NCBI GenBank assembly: GCA_905183005.1
Contig: CAJJDO010000148.1
Coordinates: 48,418-112,417, forward strand
Direction: 5' to 3'
Length of the DNA: 64,000 nt
Source of the DNA: Paramecium pentaurelia
Lineage: Eukaryota > Ciliophora > Oligohymenophorea > Peniculida > Parameciidae
The translations under genes and the position numbers were made by a program. Of the stretch, positions 1-11,303 are shown one piece after another. The notes beneath the pieces are model-generated. The model did not search any database, was not told where the DNA came from, and saw only the letters and a program-made list of their open reading frames with translations. Each line of letters opens with the position of its first letter. The first letter of the stretch is position 1.

Positions 1-1266
1 TTGATTGAGACAAAATTAGAAAAGACAAAAAGTAAATGAGGATCGACTCTGAAATAATATATATCGATTAGCAAAAGCAATAAAAGAATCTCAAAAAATC
101 CAGAATTTAGATGAAGACTTTGATAAGTTTTATTATCACTATCATCAGAAGATATATATAAAGAATATAATAAATAAAAAAAGAATCAGAGTATAATAAA
201 TAAAATATGATCATAACATTTCATTATAGGAATAATTCAGAAATCTATTTTTAGAAAACTGAAATTCCTATTTTAATATACTGAAGAAAACAATGATAGT
301 TAATAAAGAAAAAAGAGATGGCAGATTTTCCAATTATTGTTAAACAAAAATCAAGAATTGATCACTTGTTCAAAAGTATTTTCTAATTTTTCGAGCAGTT
401 AGGAATTCTAAATCAATATAATATGAACCCCTAACTATTCCTAAACTCCAACCTTTAACTTAAAATCAGGTTTTAGAATTACAGACATAGATGGCATTCG
501 ACAAAAGCAATACTATATGATTGCATAATTCATCAGATGATAAAGAATTTATAACGGAACCTTCTAAGAGATGTTTGGTGTTCTGAGACTTTTTAAGTTA
601 ACAAAAAAGTAGGTAGGTAAGGTTATTTCCTCTAACAAAGTTCATCCTAGAATGCCTTCAAAAGAATAATTAAACTATCAGTGATTTTTATAATTTTTAC
701 TATCATAAAATATTATTTTATTAATGATATTAAGCTTTTATTATTTATTTATTTAATAATATTTTATAGTTAAATAAATACTCTTAAAATTGAATTTCTT
801 ATTTAAGATAATACTGCCAATAGTTTTACCTTATTTATTGATTGTAAAATTAAAATTTTATCAGAAAACTTTCATAAAAATGGTATTTGAATCTCATTAA
901 ATGCTCAATTAAATTTATATCATATCTAAATGTAATCTGGAATCAAAAATTTCTTTAATATCTTAATATCAAATGAATAATAAACTGGTACTTAGGTGAC
1001 TAACTTTTATATCCTAAATTTAGGTATAGTCATTCTTTATAATTGTACAAATTTCTACTGCTTTAAATAGTTCTTAATATAATATCTTAGAATAAAATAA
1101 CTTTGTTATAATACAACTAAATAAATAATGTCATTTTGATTAATAAATTGCCCATTTTAACTAATCAAAATATTTCCTTAATATGTATCTATTTGTTTCA
1201 TAAAAATCGAAATCGTACTCTGTTCTTTCACTTGCTTATTCAAATGGAACTCCATTCATCATTTTA
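1..1266. other. AT-rich stretch without a confident gene
   Basis: No reading frame in either strand carries recognisable motifs. An open frame under the ciliate code runs on the plus strand from an ATG at 318 to a TGA at 888, but its second half is nearly all A/T-derived residues and nothing in it resembles a family. With only one stop codon, open frames of this size occur by chance in such AT-rich DNA. Probably intergenic or decayed sequence. Confidence 0.4.
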
Positions 1267-1790
1267 TCAAGCACGATTATAATGATATTAATTAGACTTG
1301 ATAGTATAAAAATAATACTAAATATTTCTTCGATATATCCTCAATTTTTCTAATCTATATACTACTGCAAAATACTAATGATATCCTAAACTTTTATCAA
1401 GCAATGATTACTCAAGGTCCTCAACTGTTTCCTTAAATTTAGAATTTTATTCAAGCAAAATCTCCAGAGCTAAAGATAAAGCTTTTCTCTCTAATTATAA
1501 ATCTTAGATCTTAAAAATGGTATCTACAGAATGAACATTTGAGTTCCTAAAGAATGGATATCAAACATATTTTACCAATAAATTAATTTACAAAACACTA
1601 TAAATTCATAAGGAGGAATTATATGCTTAAGTTTAAATCTCTTTAATTTATTGAGTTTAAATCTATGAATTATCCAAAGACCTACCTTATTTTTGATATA
1701 TTTGAAAAATTCAACCCTTAAAAATGCACTATCATATTTATTATACTCTAGAGCCATTCCATATTTAAGTAGCATTTTTCTATTTGACAA
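1267..1790 (-). pseudogene. Decayed coiled-coil-like coding remnant
   Basis: Read on the minus strand with TAA/TAG as Gln, an ATG at 1790 opens a frame beginning MSNRKMLLKYG. It continues past a plausible 23-nt GT...AG intron (GTAGGTCTTT...CATAG). One frame then runs to a TGA at 1267-1269 with a charged, heptad-like segment (for example EILLEQNSKF and TVEDLEQSLL), looking like true coding sequence for a helical protein. Two in-frame TGA codons interrupt the middle and no intron of usual size removes them cleanly. I read this as a broken gene. The family is not recognised. It could also be a live gene with introns I have not resolved. Confidence 0.35.
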
Positions 1791-2350
1791 TCTACTATAA
1801 CAAAAGTAAACTTATGCCCCTTTTTCAAAAGGATCTCTTGTTCTCATAAGTAGATTTTTAAAATCCTCTTACTTGAAAACTGGTGTATAATAATCGCAAT
1901 TTCGATCAACTGGTTAGGATAATATTTATTCCATACTAAATATATTTCTTTTTGGTCTCTTGCCAATCTTTTGAGCAAAAATATTATATTTTTGTTAGAT
2001 TGGTCTTTTTAAGATTTGATTTTAAAAAGAATACCAATAATTTTGATATAAAATGCAATGATTTTTAATTTAATTGATTTCTTCTCTTACTTAATAAGAT
2101 GACTTATCAGCACTGAAATATTATTAAATTAATGTATCCAACTTATAAAAGATTTACTCTAAAAAAAATATGGAAAAATTATCTCCAAAATCGATATTTT
2201 AAAATAAAAATGCTTTACAATCTATTGAGTGAAAAAAGATCTCATGTAATTATAAAGTGTTTTTAGATGAAATAATTTGAAATTTATTATCTCGATTAGT
2301 TCAATATAAACCTTTTTATTATTTTACATATAAAAATTCCAATAGCTTAT

Positions 2351-2921
2351 AATATACTTAATTCATGATTTTTAAGTTAAAATAATTATATATAAACAGA
2401 TTTTTTAGTTTAAAAGAATGTTGAAAAAATATTCTGACAAAAAATTCTTTAGATTTTTACTGCAATAAAAACAAATTCTTTATCCACTCAAGCGGCTGTA
2501 ACTGGATTATCTAAAAGCAAATTGAGATAAATTCATTTCGAATTGGTTAGGAAAAAAAATAGAAATTTAGATTATATATTTTAGATTGATGAATCACACT
2601 AAAATTGGATTAAATAACAATTGAAATCAATAGACTTAAAATAAGCTAAGTGCTATACAAAAATATACTCGGACTTTTTGCAATAATTTCATTTATTAGG
2701 AATAGTATTTCAAAGTAGTGCTTTAAATCATTAGTGAAATCTGAAGGTTTTGCTTAGATGGTTGAATCAAAATTAATTTTATAGCAACTACTGGTATCAA
2801 AAAAAGCACATAGTATTAGTATACTTTAACGATTTTGCACCAAAATAAAGAATTTAAGATAGTTAATTTATATTGATGAAACAGGGATTGGCAAAGATGT
2901 TCTAGCACCTAGAGCTTAGCG
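2351..2921. repeat. 571-bp direct repeat, copy 1 (ends at the N)
   Basis: Same length as, and identical in every part compared with, 3588-4158. It stops exactly at the N at 2922. It holds the 5' half of the transposase remnant described for the second copy. The left flank (before 2351) does not resemble the left flank of copy 2 (before 3588). Confidence 0.95.
2436..2921 (+). pseudogene. Tc1/mariner transposase fragment, truncated by the N
   Basis: Identical to the first part of the copy starting at 3673: a segment with AVTGLSKSKL, a TGA, then a shifted frame reaching IYIDETG with the first catalytic Asp. It is cut off by the N at 2922, so nothing beyond the first catalytic motif is present. 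It is either a separate element copy or the same locus assembled twice. Confidence 0.7.
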
Positions 2922-2922
2922 N
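2922..2922. other. Single-N sequence junction
   Basis: A single N separates two sequences that do not continue each other. The 571 bp to its left recur from 3588. This looks like a contig join of unknown gap size rather than one uncertain base. Confidence 0.85.
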
Positions 2923-3587
2923 ATCTTCAAATCCCTTTACTTAATTGATATTAAAGTTGCATATTATTTTAATTCTTAAATCATATGTTATTCTTATTGG
3001 TATATATTAATCAAGCAGTACACTTTTAAATTACTAATTTTACCTTGATACTTTCAAAGTCTTTTTGCTTTGAATATATTAAGTAATTATCCAAAACATT
3101 AATTTAAATTAATTTAGAACTAACAACATACTCTCAGTCGTTATGATATCAACTTTAAAGTTTATAATTGAAGAGTACATAAAAATATAGTTTATATTAA
3201 ATGTGATTACAATGATTTAAATTATTTCTTATTCAATGCTTGTTTAGAATTGAGTATTTCAATCCTCTCTTTTTAATCTGCATCAGTTTCCTTTTCATCG
3301 TTTTATGATTTTATAACCACACTCCAATCACAAGTCGAATAAATTCATGGAACATCATTTCATAATTATTAAAAAATAATGTGATAACTCACCATAGTGA
3401 TATCAATATAACTCAGTCATTCACACTTATTCATGATGAAAACTCTTTTTAATTTATTTTTTGTTTAAATGTATTTTCATGTTTAATGGATTCATTTAAA
3501 AGAGTTATTTCTTGTATTCAATAGACTATGTTTTTGATCTTTTCTAGAGATTTAAATATTTTATTTTTAAGATAAAAACAAATACAA
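2923..3587. other. Gene-poor stretch with weak minus-strand coding signal
   Basis: No gene can be supported. On the minus strand about 3150-3345 an open frame contains a charged, coding-like segment (VVIKSQNDEKE, RIEILNSKQ), but upstream it meets TGA codons, so it may be a decayed exon. The rest is AT-rich without visible structure. Confidence 0.35.
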
Positions 3588-4158
3588 AATATACTTAATT
3601 CATGATTTTTAAGTTAAAATAATTATATATAAACAGATTTTTTAGTTTAAAAGAATGTTGAAAAAATATTCTGACAAAAAATTCTTTAGATTTTTACTGC
3701 AATAAAAACAAATTCTTTATCCACTCAAGCGGCTGTAACTGGATTATCTAAAAGCAAATTGAGATAAATTCATTTCGAATTGGTTAGGAAAAAAAATAGA
3801 AATTTAGATTATATATTTTAGATTGATGAATCACACTAAAATTGGATTAAATAACAATTGAAATCAATAGACTTAAAATAAGCTAAGTGCTATACAAAAA
3901 TATACTCGGACTTTTTGCAATAATTTCATTTATTAGGAATAGTATTTCAAAGTAGTGCTTTAAATCATTAGTGAAATCTGAAGGTTTTGCTTAGATGGTT
4001 GAATCAAAATTAATTTTATAGCAACTACTGGTATCAAAAAAAGCACATAGTATTAGTATACTTTAACGATTTTGCACCAAAATAAAGAATTTAAGATAGT
4101 TAATTTATATTGATGAAACAGGGATTGGCAAAGATGTTCTAGCACCTAGAGCTTAGCG
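3588..4158. repeat. 571-bp direct repeat, copy 2
   Basis: Matches 2351-2921. Unlike copy 1 it continues beyond the repeat into the rest of the transposase remnant, so it is the more complete copy. Confidence 0.95.
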
Positions 4159-4703
4159 TAACAAAGATAAACTTTTTATATTGATCGAGCAGAGATATTA
4201 ACGAGAATCAATATCATTAAACAATGAGTAAAAATATATTAATGCTTTAATATTTAAAGTGGAATGTTAAAGTTTGATTAATACAAAAATTTTTTCTGTA
4301 GCTTAGTAATAAAAATAAGGGCTAAGAAATTATTTATTTTTTATGGAGAAGGCTTCTGTTCATAAAGAAGGTTCTTTAACAAGAGGTGTTTTAAAATATA
4401 TAATTATGTGTATATGCCACCACATTCCCCAGTTGAATCTAATTGAACATCTAAATAACGATTACCAATCAGAATTTAAAATAATTATGAGATTTTTGAA
4501 AAAAAAGATTTATGACAGTGATTGTATTAATTCAAAATTAACAATTTAAACCTTTATTAAAAAGTATTTTGTGAATTTCAAATAACTGCAAATTTAATTA
4601 TCTCATATGTATAAGCTGAATAATTAATTATAGATTATCCTTTCCATAAATGTTTGGAATCATTTAAAATAAAATTCACCATTACTTTTAAAATACCTTT
4701 GAT
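3673..4703 (+). pseudogene. Dead Tc1/mariner (IS630-type) transposase
   Basis: Two overlapping frames together spell a Tc1/mariner-type transposase. The first (about 3673-3974) carries a helix-turn-helix-like segment (AVTGLSKSKL) and a DESHQNWI segment, ending in TGA. The second, shifted by one base and open from about 3971, has IYIDETG (first catalytic Asp), then FFMEKASVHK where family members usually have a DN-S-H-K motif with Asp, then HIPQLNLIEHL, matching the usual P-LNPIE box with the last acidic residue. Spacing between the last two acidic positions is about 33-34 residues, as in DD34E elements. The frameshift, the TGA and the Asp-to-Glu change mark it as inactive. In Paramecium such elements are the presumed ancestors of internal eliminated sequences. 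No terminal inverted repeats were located. Confidence 0.8.
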
Positions 4704-5009
4704 AGATGGAGTGTTGAAAGGGATCATATATTTATCCTCAATTATGAAAAGTTTAATTTCATTATTGTTGATTAGACAGCTTCCGTGCTAAATGGATCAT
4801 CTCACAATGACATTTATTAGAAATAAGTTAATACTTAAGTTAATATATCGACATATTGATATATCATATCCTTAAAAAGAATTCATTTCACCCTACTTTA
4901 AAACATTAAGAAATCTTAAATTATGATAGGGATATATTTTTTTTCAGAATTTAATATCTAATTAAATTACTCTAAAATATTATTTATATTAATGATTATA
5001 ATAAATGCA
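4704..5009. other. Intergenic, nothing seen
   Basis: About 300 bases of AT-rich sequence between the transposase relic and the 3' end of the Rieske gene. No conserved reading frame or structure was seen. Confidence 0.5.
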
Positions 5010-6351
5010 TCACCATTCTAATGAATCTAACTTTTATTCAAATTCTCTTGAACCCTCATAAAATTGTGAATACCATTATCTCCATCTCATCAATACAGGA
5101 TCAGCATCTCCTTTTAAATTATAACAGCTTTTAGCTGCAAATATTTTATTATCCCATACACTAACATCTGAGATAATTTATCGCAAACCTCCGGATAAAA
5201 TATATGCGCTTAGCCAATATGGTAAATATGAATTTATATGTAATGTTAAGAAGACTTTTTGATTGAATTTTTCAACTGGTTGCAAGGCTTATTTATAAAA
5301 AACTTCAAATAAACTAGATAAAATATATAATTAAATGGTGGCTGGCCCCATTTAAAATCCAGTTATGTATAATGCGTTGATTTTCCATCTATTAAAGAAC
5401 ATAAGAGATCCATCTAAACATAAAACATTCATATAAGGTCTTAATTCTTTATTTGACAGATAATGATCAAATAATTTCTTTTAATAATTTCTGATTTTTT
5501 CTTTAGGATGTTCCATTTTTTTATAAAAATCTGGTTCATTAGCTGGCATACTTTTCATATTCCACTTAAACTTAATAAGCCAAGTGGGTATAAAATCACT
5601 CACTGATGCATGAATATAATCAAAATGGCGAATATCTGCTCCATTTTCTGGAAATTCTTAAATGTGGCAATTAATATAGTTTATGCTTTCTCCTCTTAAT
5701 TGTAAATGATCACATTTTTCTACCATAGGTTCATACCATGGTTTAGCTTCTTTACTATGCAACCAAATGTAAACCATCCCTTTTATCTCTCTTATGAGAT
5801 ATGTTTTGATTTTAATTTCTCCTTCTTCTACTTTTTATAAATACTCTCCTTTTTAATTAGGATTCATCTTTTCAATATTATTGTAACAATAGGTTGATAC
5901 AATTTTAGGATCTAATTTTTCAGAATTAACACATAATCCAGATTTACCATCAAATGCCCATCCATGAAATGGACATTCAATACAAGACTTGAATTTAACT
6001 TATCCACCAATTCCAAGATTAGCACCCATATGTGGACAATAAGCAGCAACAGCATAAACAACTTTATCTGTTCCTCTATAGTAAGCAATGTGTCGACCAG
6101 CTAATTTGATTTCTTCTACTTATCTGAAATTATAAGACAAATCCTTACCCAATCTTCAATTCTGTACTTCTACAGAGTCGATACCATCCATTTGGATATG
6201 AAGGTGGACAATTGCCTCTTATTTATTTGTGCCTAATAATGTTTTCCTTCTTTTTCTCCTCTATTACAAAGAATCTAAATTTTTTATAATAAAAATAATA
6301 GAGTGCTATGATGCACAAAGGTAATACTATTTCTAATCTGAGACACTCCAT
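5010..6351 (-). CDS. Rieske oxygenase, DAF-36/Neverland-like sterol C7-desaturase, copy A
   Basis: A 438-aa protein with one 25-nt intron (6124-6148). The N-terminus (MECLRLEIVLPLC...) is a hydrophobic anchor. A Rieske [2Fe-2S] site follows: C-P-H-M-G (Cys and His near residue 97) and C-P-F-H-G-W near 118. Further on lie the mononuclear-iron ligands in an NGAD...HF.YIH arrangement. This order and the membrane anchor are typical of the DAF-36/Neverland family, which introduces the C7 double bond in sterols; ciliates such as Tetrahymena use such an enzyme. The protein ends LEW followed by TGA. A second copy of identical length lies at 17602-18944. The 5803-6208 stretch is almost identical between the copies while the flanks differ, suggesting gene conversion. 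The substrate is inferred from family only. Confidence 0.88.
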
Positions 6352-6560
6352 GAATTTGTATAATAATATTATTAATAATAAGATTTATATTTTTAAATTT
6401 AGACTTGAATTATATTATATAATTAATAATCGATGTTTAATTAAGTTTTGAAAATACATTAATAATAATATTGTGGTTGAAATGTTCCAAATTTTTTAAT
6501 TAAAAAAAAAATATATTCATAATTATTTTATATAAATTAGATAACGTAATTTATTAGATA

Positions 6561-8057
6561 ATGAGCAAGAAGTTCTTAAATACAGAAATATTAGTGGAAG
6601 CTGGTACAAAAATGTTATAAATGGTGTCCAATAAATTTGAAGACATAGCTAATTTAAAATACCCTGTAGTCCCTTAGGTTTAACCAGGGTTCTTGAGACA
6701 ATAATTTTCAGAAAAGCCTCCTTTGGAACCAGAGTCACTTGATAGCATATTATAAGAAACAGAAACTAAAGTAAATATTATAAAATTACATATAAAGATT
6801 TTTCCAGGACTGACTTTATGGAGTCATCCAAACTTTTATGCATATTATCCATCGAATATTACACATGCATCAATAATAGCAGAAATATTTGCTTCAGCTT
6901 TTGGAACGCCTGGATTTCAATGGTTAGCTTCTCCAGCATAAACTGAATTGGAAAATATTGTAGTAGATTGGGTAGTCTATGGCTTAGATTTGCCAGTTAA
7001 ATTTTTAATGAAAAATTAAGGAGGAGGAACAATTGCTGGAACAGTTTCAGATGCAATATTTATTTCAGTACATGCGGCTAAAAGAAGAAAGATGAAGTAA
7101 TTGAATATAAACACAGATTCTGCTTAGATCTGCAAATTTGTAGGTTATTATATTGAGAGTGCTCATGCCTGTGCTACAAAAGCTTTGCATTTAAAGGACA
7201 TTTATTATTAAAGGAAACTACCTGTTATATTTAATGATGAATAACAGAATTATGTTGTTGATTTAGAGAAAGCAATAGAGATAATAGAATAAGATATCAA
7301 AGATGGATTGATTCCATTTTGGTTGAGTTGTTCATTTGGTACAACAGGAACTTGTGCATTCGATCCAATAGATAAATTAGGAGAGATTTGTCAGAAATAT
7401 TAAATTTGGTTTAATGTGGATGCTGCATATGCTGGATCATCTTGGCTTATAAATGAATATAGAGAGAAAGCCAAAGGATTAGAATATGCTGATTCTATAG
7501 AAATAAACTTTGCAAAATTAATGATGTGTGGGTTGACTGGAAGCTTATTTTATGTTAATGATAAAAGTGAATTAGCTGAAGCAATGGGAAGTAAGATAGA
7601 TTTTGAGATTTATAAGAATAAATTTACAGATAATTATGATGTGTGGGATTACAAGGATTGGTAAGTAGCTTTGGGAAAGAGATTTAATTCAATTAAAATG
7701 TTTTGGATGATAAAAAGTTTAGGATTGAATGGTATGAGAGAATAGATATTATAGAAGATAGAAGTAGCTAATCATTTTGAACAATTAGTGAAAGCATCTA
7801 ATAAATTCAGATTATTTACAAAACCATAATTGGGATTAGTCACATTTATATTGGTTAATGAAGATTTGACTATATAAAACAAATTGAATAGAAAATTATA
7901 AGAATTAATAAATTAAAATACGATGAATGGATTTATAAGTGGATCAGAAATTAAGGGTATATTCTATCTCAGAATATCTATTGCGAATCATACAACAACA
8001 AAATAGAATGTAGAAGAATTTTGGAATCATATATAAAAATTAAGTGAGTAATTATGA
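6561..8057 (+). CDS. Aromatic-L-amino-acid decarboxylase (PLP group II)
   Basis: A single-exon protein of 498 aa, close to the family length of about 480-500. Diagnostic features appear in order: PGLTLWSHPNF near residue 90, SAHACATKA with the PLP-stacking His, SFGTTGTCAFDPI, NVDAAYAGS with the conserved Asp that pairs with the PLP nitrogen, and INFAKLMM with the Schiff-base Lys (about residue 319). The usual NPHKW around the Lys is changed to NFAKL, but the Lys itself is kept. Expected reaction: decarboxylation of DOPA, 5-HTP, tryptophan or tyrosine to amines in the cytosol; the substrate cannot be decided. It is divergent from copy A of the Rieske gene, with 209 bp between the start codons that must hold both promoters. 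Confidence 0.92.
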
Positions 8058-8117
8058 TAATTATAAGAATAAAAATTAATATCAATTTCTTTCCTAAAAT
8101 AAAAATGGCATTTTACT

Positions 8118-9345
8118 ATGAATTAGAAGGAAGAGGAAGAGAAATAGAATTTAACATTGAGTAACTCTGAATAATTATTAACAAATAAGTAATATGAAGA
8201 ATAATTAAACTTGGATTTTGAAATAATAATAAAAGATATAAGAATATATGTCTATATTTTTCATAGAAATTCATTGTGAGAGGAATAAGAAATTAGTAGA
8301 TATTGTCCATATGATTTCAGTAATTTAGAACCAGTTGTTATGTATGTATATAATTATTCAACAGATCTTAATTAGAATTGTCAAACTATATGTTATTCTA
8401 ATGTGGTTAAGTATAATAATTGTAGTTCCATTTAATTAACATTTAATAGATTCTTAAATCTTTAATGCCATTTAAAGCACTTTCACTGAAGTTTCAAACA
8501 AATTTATTAATTGCAAGATAATACATATTAAAACTTTTCTATCACAATTATTTTGGAAACATTAGTAGAAATTCTTAAGGTTGTATAAAGAGTTCTTTTA
8601 CTAAACTTAAAATAACAAGTTACATTAATTAATCTGTTTCTTACTCAATTAACTTAAAAAATTGAAATACTTAGTTTGACATATAAAAAATATACAAAAA
8701 ATCTATAATAAACATTAAAAATTATTGTTAACTCTTGAATTATTGCTAATTCATAAATATCTAAAACTAATTAATAATTACAATAATAATAATAATCAAA
8801 TATTTAATTAGAAGATGTAGATTAATTTATTGATTTTGATTTAGAAGGATTAAAAATTTTTGTTAATACATTAGATATTATAAATATATGAATAAGAATA
8901 ATTATTTATTAATTTTACATTCCGATGCTAGATTATATTTAGATTAAGCAGATGAGATATTTGATTCATTAATCAATACATTTTTTACTCCAATTAATGT
9001 GATATTGCATGGCATGTAGTTGTTTAGCATTAGGAGAATTATGTATATGAGGATTAATTCTTGACAATAAATTAGAATCAATTATTCCTAGTATTTGTAA
9101 AACCTTGATTTTCGAATAGAATCAAGGAAGTTACAGTATTGGTGTAAATGTTAGAGATTCAGCTTGTTTATTTTGCTAGGTCGTTATGTAATTTTTGATA
9201 AGTAGACAAAATCATATTGAAAATATTATCATAAATGAATGATCATCTGGTAGAGTTGTATAAGATTTAATTAAATCTGGAATTCTTAAATTGTATTATA
9301 TCTATAATATTCTCAACAACTTACTTTAGAAATTAATTCAAATAA
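8118..9345 (+). pseudogene. Tubulin-folding cofactor D (TBCD) pseudogene, truncated
   Basis: Fragments match tubulin-specific chaperone D in the right order but in changing frames. CPYDFSNLEPVV matches the family FPHEV-DLEPVL box. YVILMWLSIIIVVPF matches the LLWLS--V-IPF box, reached through a possible 19-nt intron. ACSCLALGEL, a TGA where the family has Arg, then GLILDNKLESIIP follow. SIGVNVRDSACLFC matches the G--VRDAACYVCW box. There is an in-frame TGA before 8290, another inside the LGELCI-GLIL segment, a frameshift near 9012, and no trace of the C-terminal two thirds (about 1,100 aa in animals). TBCD assembles and disassembles tubulin heterodimers. A working copy must exist elsewhere in the genome. 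Confident about the homology, fairly confident that it is dead. Confidence 0.75.
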
Positions 9346-9388
9346 TTATTAAATTTATGAATTAATATAAATATTATATTAAATTTTT

Positions 9389-10128
9389 ATGAATAAAAAT
9401 AAATAATCAACTTAGCCAATCACAACCATTAACTTAAAAAACATTGATTACTAAGCAAAATTAGATTATATATAACAACAATTAAAAAAGTATATAATTA
9501 CATATTTATTATAAGTAAAGAATCATAAACATAATGGAAATAATATTAAAAAGAAGTTATTGAGAAAGAGGTAACAATGCTTAATTAAGAATTAGAAATA
9601 TAATAAAAACTATAAGAATTGAAATTAGTTTAAGCTAATTATCCATTTACAAATATGGAAAATGAAAATGAATAATAAAAAATATAAGGATATTTATTTG
9701 ATGGAATTTTGTGTTCAATTGCAGATTTAACTTTAAATAATTGTGTTTTAGATAATAATTAAGATGGATAAATTGTAAATGAATAATAAAAAAAGAAAAA
9801 AGGTAGAAAACCTGGAAAATCTGGAAAACCTGGAAAAATTGGAAAAACAAAAGAATAATCACAAAAAATTGATAAAGAACATGATAAATAAAAAGAAGAA
9901 AAAAATCAAAAAAAATAAAAAGGAAGACCAAAATCAAAACCTTAAAATATCACTTAAAAAGTACCAAATGTTTAGAAAGCTTAATCTAAATAATAAAAAT
10001 TAAAACCAGGAAGAAAACCTACAAAATAGAAAGTTGTTGAAGTAGTTGTTAAAGGTAAATAAAAAGGACAAAATAAAAAAGTTTAGATTAAAAAAAAGAT
10101 TTCAAAAAAACTAAATAAAAAGAAATGA
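9389..10128 (+). CDS. Lys-rich AT-hook protein
   Basis: With one 26-nt intron (9490-9515) the exons give 237 aa ending at TGA 10126. Residues 1 to about 110 are Gln/Glu-rich and helical. The C-terminal half is very basic and contains AT-hook-like cores: GRKPGK, then KGRPKSKP with the classic G-R-P, then KPGRKPTK. AT-hooks bind the minor groove of AT-rich DNA, so a nuclear, chromatin-associated role is likely. No other domain is visible. The repeated GKPGK units come from a GGAAAA-type imperfect DNA repeat at 9805-9850. It lies 40-odd bases beyond the decayed TBCD gene on the same strand but has its own start codon. Confidence 0.7.
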
Positions 10129-10161
10129 GAGTTATTATTTTTATAAATATTACAAAGTAAG

Positions 10162-11233
10162 TCATTCAAATTTAATTGCCTTGTAATCTTTTTCGTTTTC
10201 TATCCCAACCCATCCATATTACTATTAGATTTATTAGATTCCTTATTATAATTAGATATTCTATATCAAACCCAAAGGATCTATATTCTCTCTAGTCATA
10301 GGATCAAAATAGCCATTTAATTTAAACTGTTATTAAATACTATGTTTATCATATGTTAATCCTGAATTGATTAGTGTTGGTTCATTCATAATTTCATAAG
10401 TAATTGGACAAACAAAGCATTCTGGTAAAATAATTTCAATTTTCTTATGGATTATCTAATCAATTTAATTCCAATCTAAGTGATGATGCTATCTATGTGC
10501 AATATCCGTTAGAGTTTATTTTAGAGATAGGATATCTAATTATATGTTATTAAAAAATGAGTACTTCTTTTATCTATTTCTTATCTTATCAAATATATCA
10601 TTCTTTTTCCTTTAGCCAAATTTTAATTAATCAAGACCTTTAATTTATTTTTTTATTCATTTTTATTTTATTTAACCTATTCAAAAGCTATAAATATAAA
10701 GATTATGCTACCTTTTTCAAGTTCTTCGATTCCCAATTATGCTTATTTAATGAGAGCTTCACTAATGTCAGGAAACATTTGGACTTCAATCAAAATCACA
10801 GTTCCATAAAGAAAATGTGCTCTTGAATTGTACTAATCTATTAAAATAGCTTATAAAGCATCTTGTTTGGCTTCCTAGAATCTATTAAGAAGCTTATTAG
10901 CTACTGAACGATTTGAGAAGTAGATAGAATCATGATTATATAGATTCTAGTTTAGATAGTACAACTTACAATTGCTTTTGTGTATGATTCAATAGCTTTT
11001 TTATATTGTTTGATTTTTATATAATGATTGCCTTCACTCTTAAACTCTAAGGATTTGACAATATTTGGAGCAAATCTACGATTACTTTTATGTGGTAATT
11101 CATTTTGTTTTGAAGCAGCTTTTAATATTTTTCTTTATGAAGAATGAGAGGCTATACGACAATTTTTATGTTAAAAAGGATATTCTGTTAGGACTTCTGT
11201 GATTTAAGGATGATTAGAAGTTGTGTTTCCCAT
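10162..11233 (-). CDS. CHIP/STUB1-like TPR and U-box E3 ubiquitin ligase
   Basis: About 329 aa. Start chosen at MGNTTSN (ATG at 11233): Gly2 and Ser6 fit an N-myristoylation signal. An in-frame ATG 18 codons upstream is possible. TPR repeats follow (EFKSEGNHYI, YKKAIESYTKAI, SNRSVANKLL, AHFLYGTVI). A linker comes next, then a C-terminal U-box: CFVCPITYEIMNEP, NSGLTYDKHSI and GYFDPMTREN. This is the CHIP architecture, in which TPRs bind the EEVD tails of Hsp70/Hsp90 and the U-box recruits E2 enzymes to ubiquitylate clients. Introns of 23 and 24 nt are clear; a third of about 35 nt in the linker is needed to keep frame and is less certain. The 71 bp upstream separate it from the next minus-strand gene. 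Confidence 0.85.
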
Positions 11234-11303
11234 GATTAAATATATAATGTTAATTTCATCAATCAAAATATATTGATATTGCTTCATTTTATATGATAAT
11301 TAT

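Noticed and set aside
318..890. 190-codon plus-strand open frame under the ciliate code
   Set aside because: With TGA the only stop, frames of this length arise by chance in AT-rich DNA; the second half is low-information and no motif is present.
8118..9345. Intact TBCD gene with several introns
   Set aside because: A candidate 33-nt intron would remove residues (GLILDNKLESIIP) that clearly match the family, so the TGA there is a lesion rather than intron sequence; another frameshift and the missing C-terminus remain.
9647..9937. Open frame on the minus strand opposite the AT-hook gene
   Set aside because: Phe/Leu/Ile-only composition produced by the complement of a Lys/Gln-rich gene; the plus-strand frame with a clean 26-nt intron explains the sequence.
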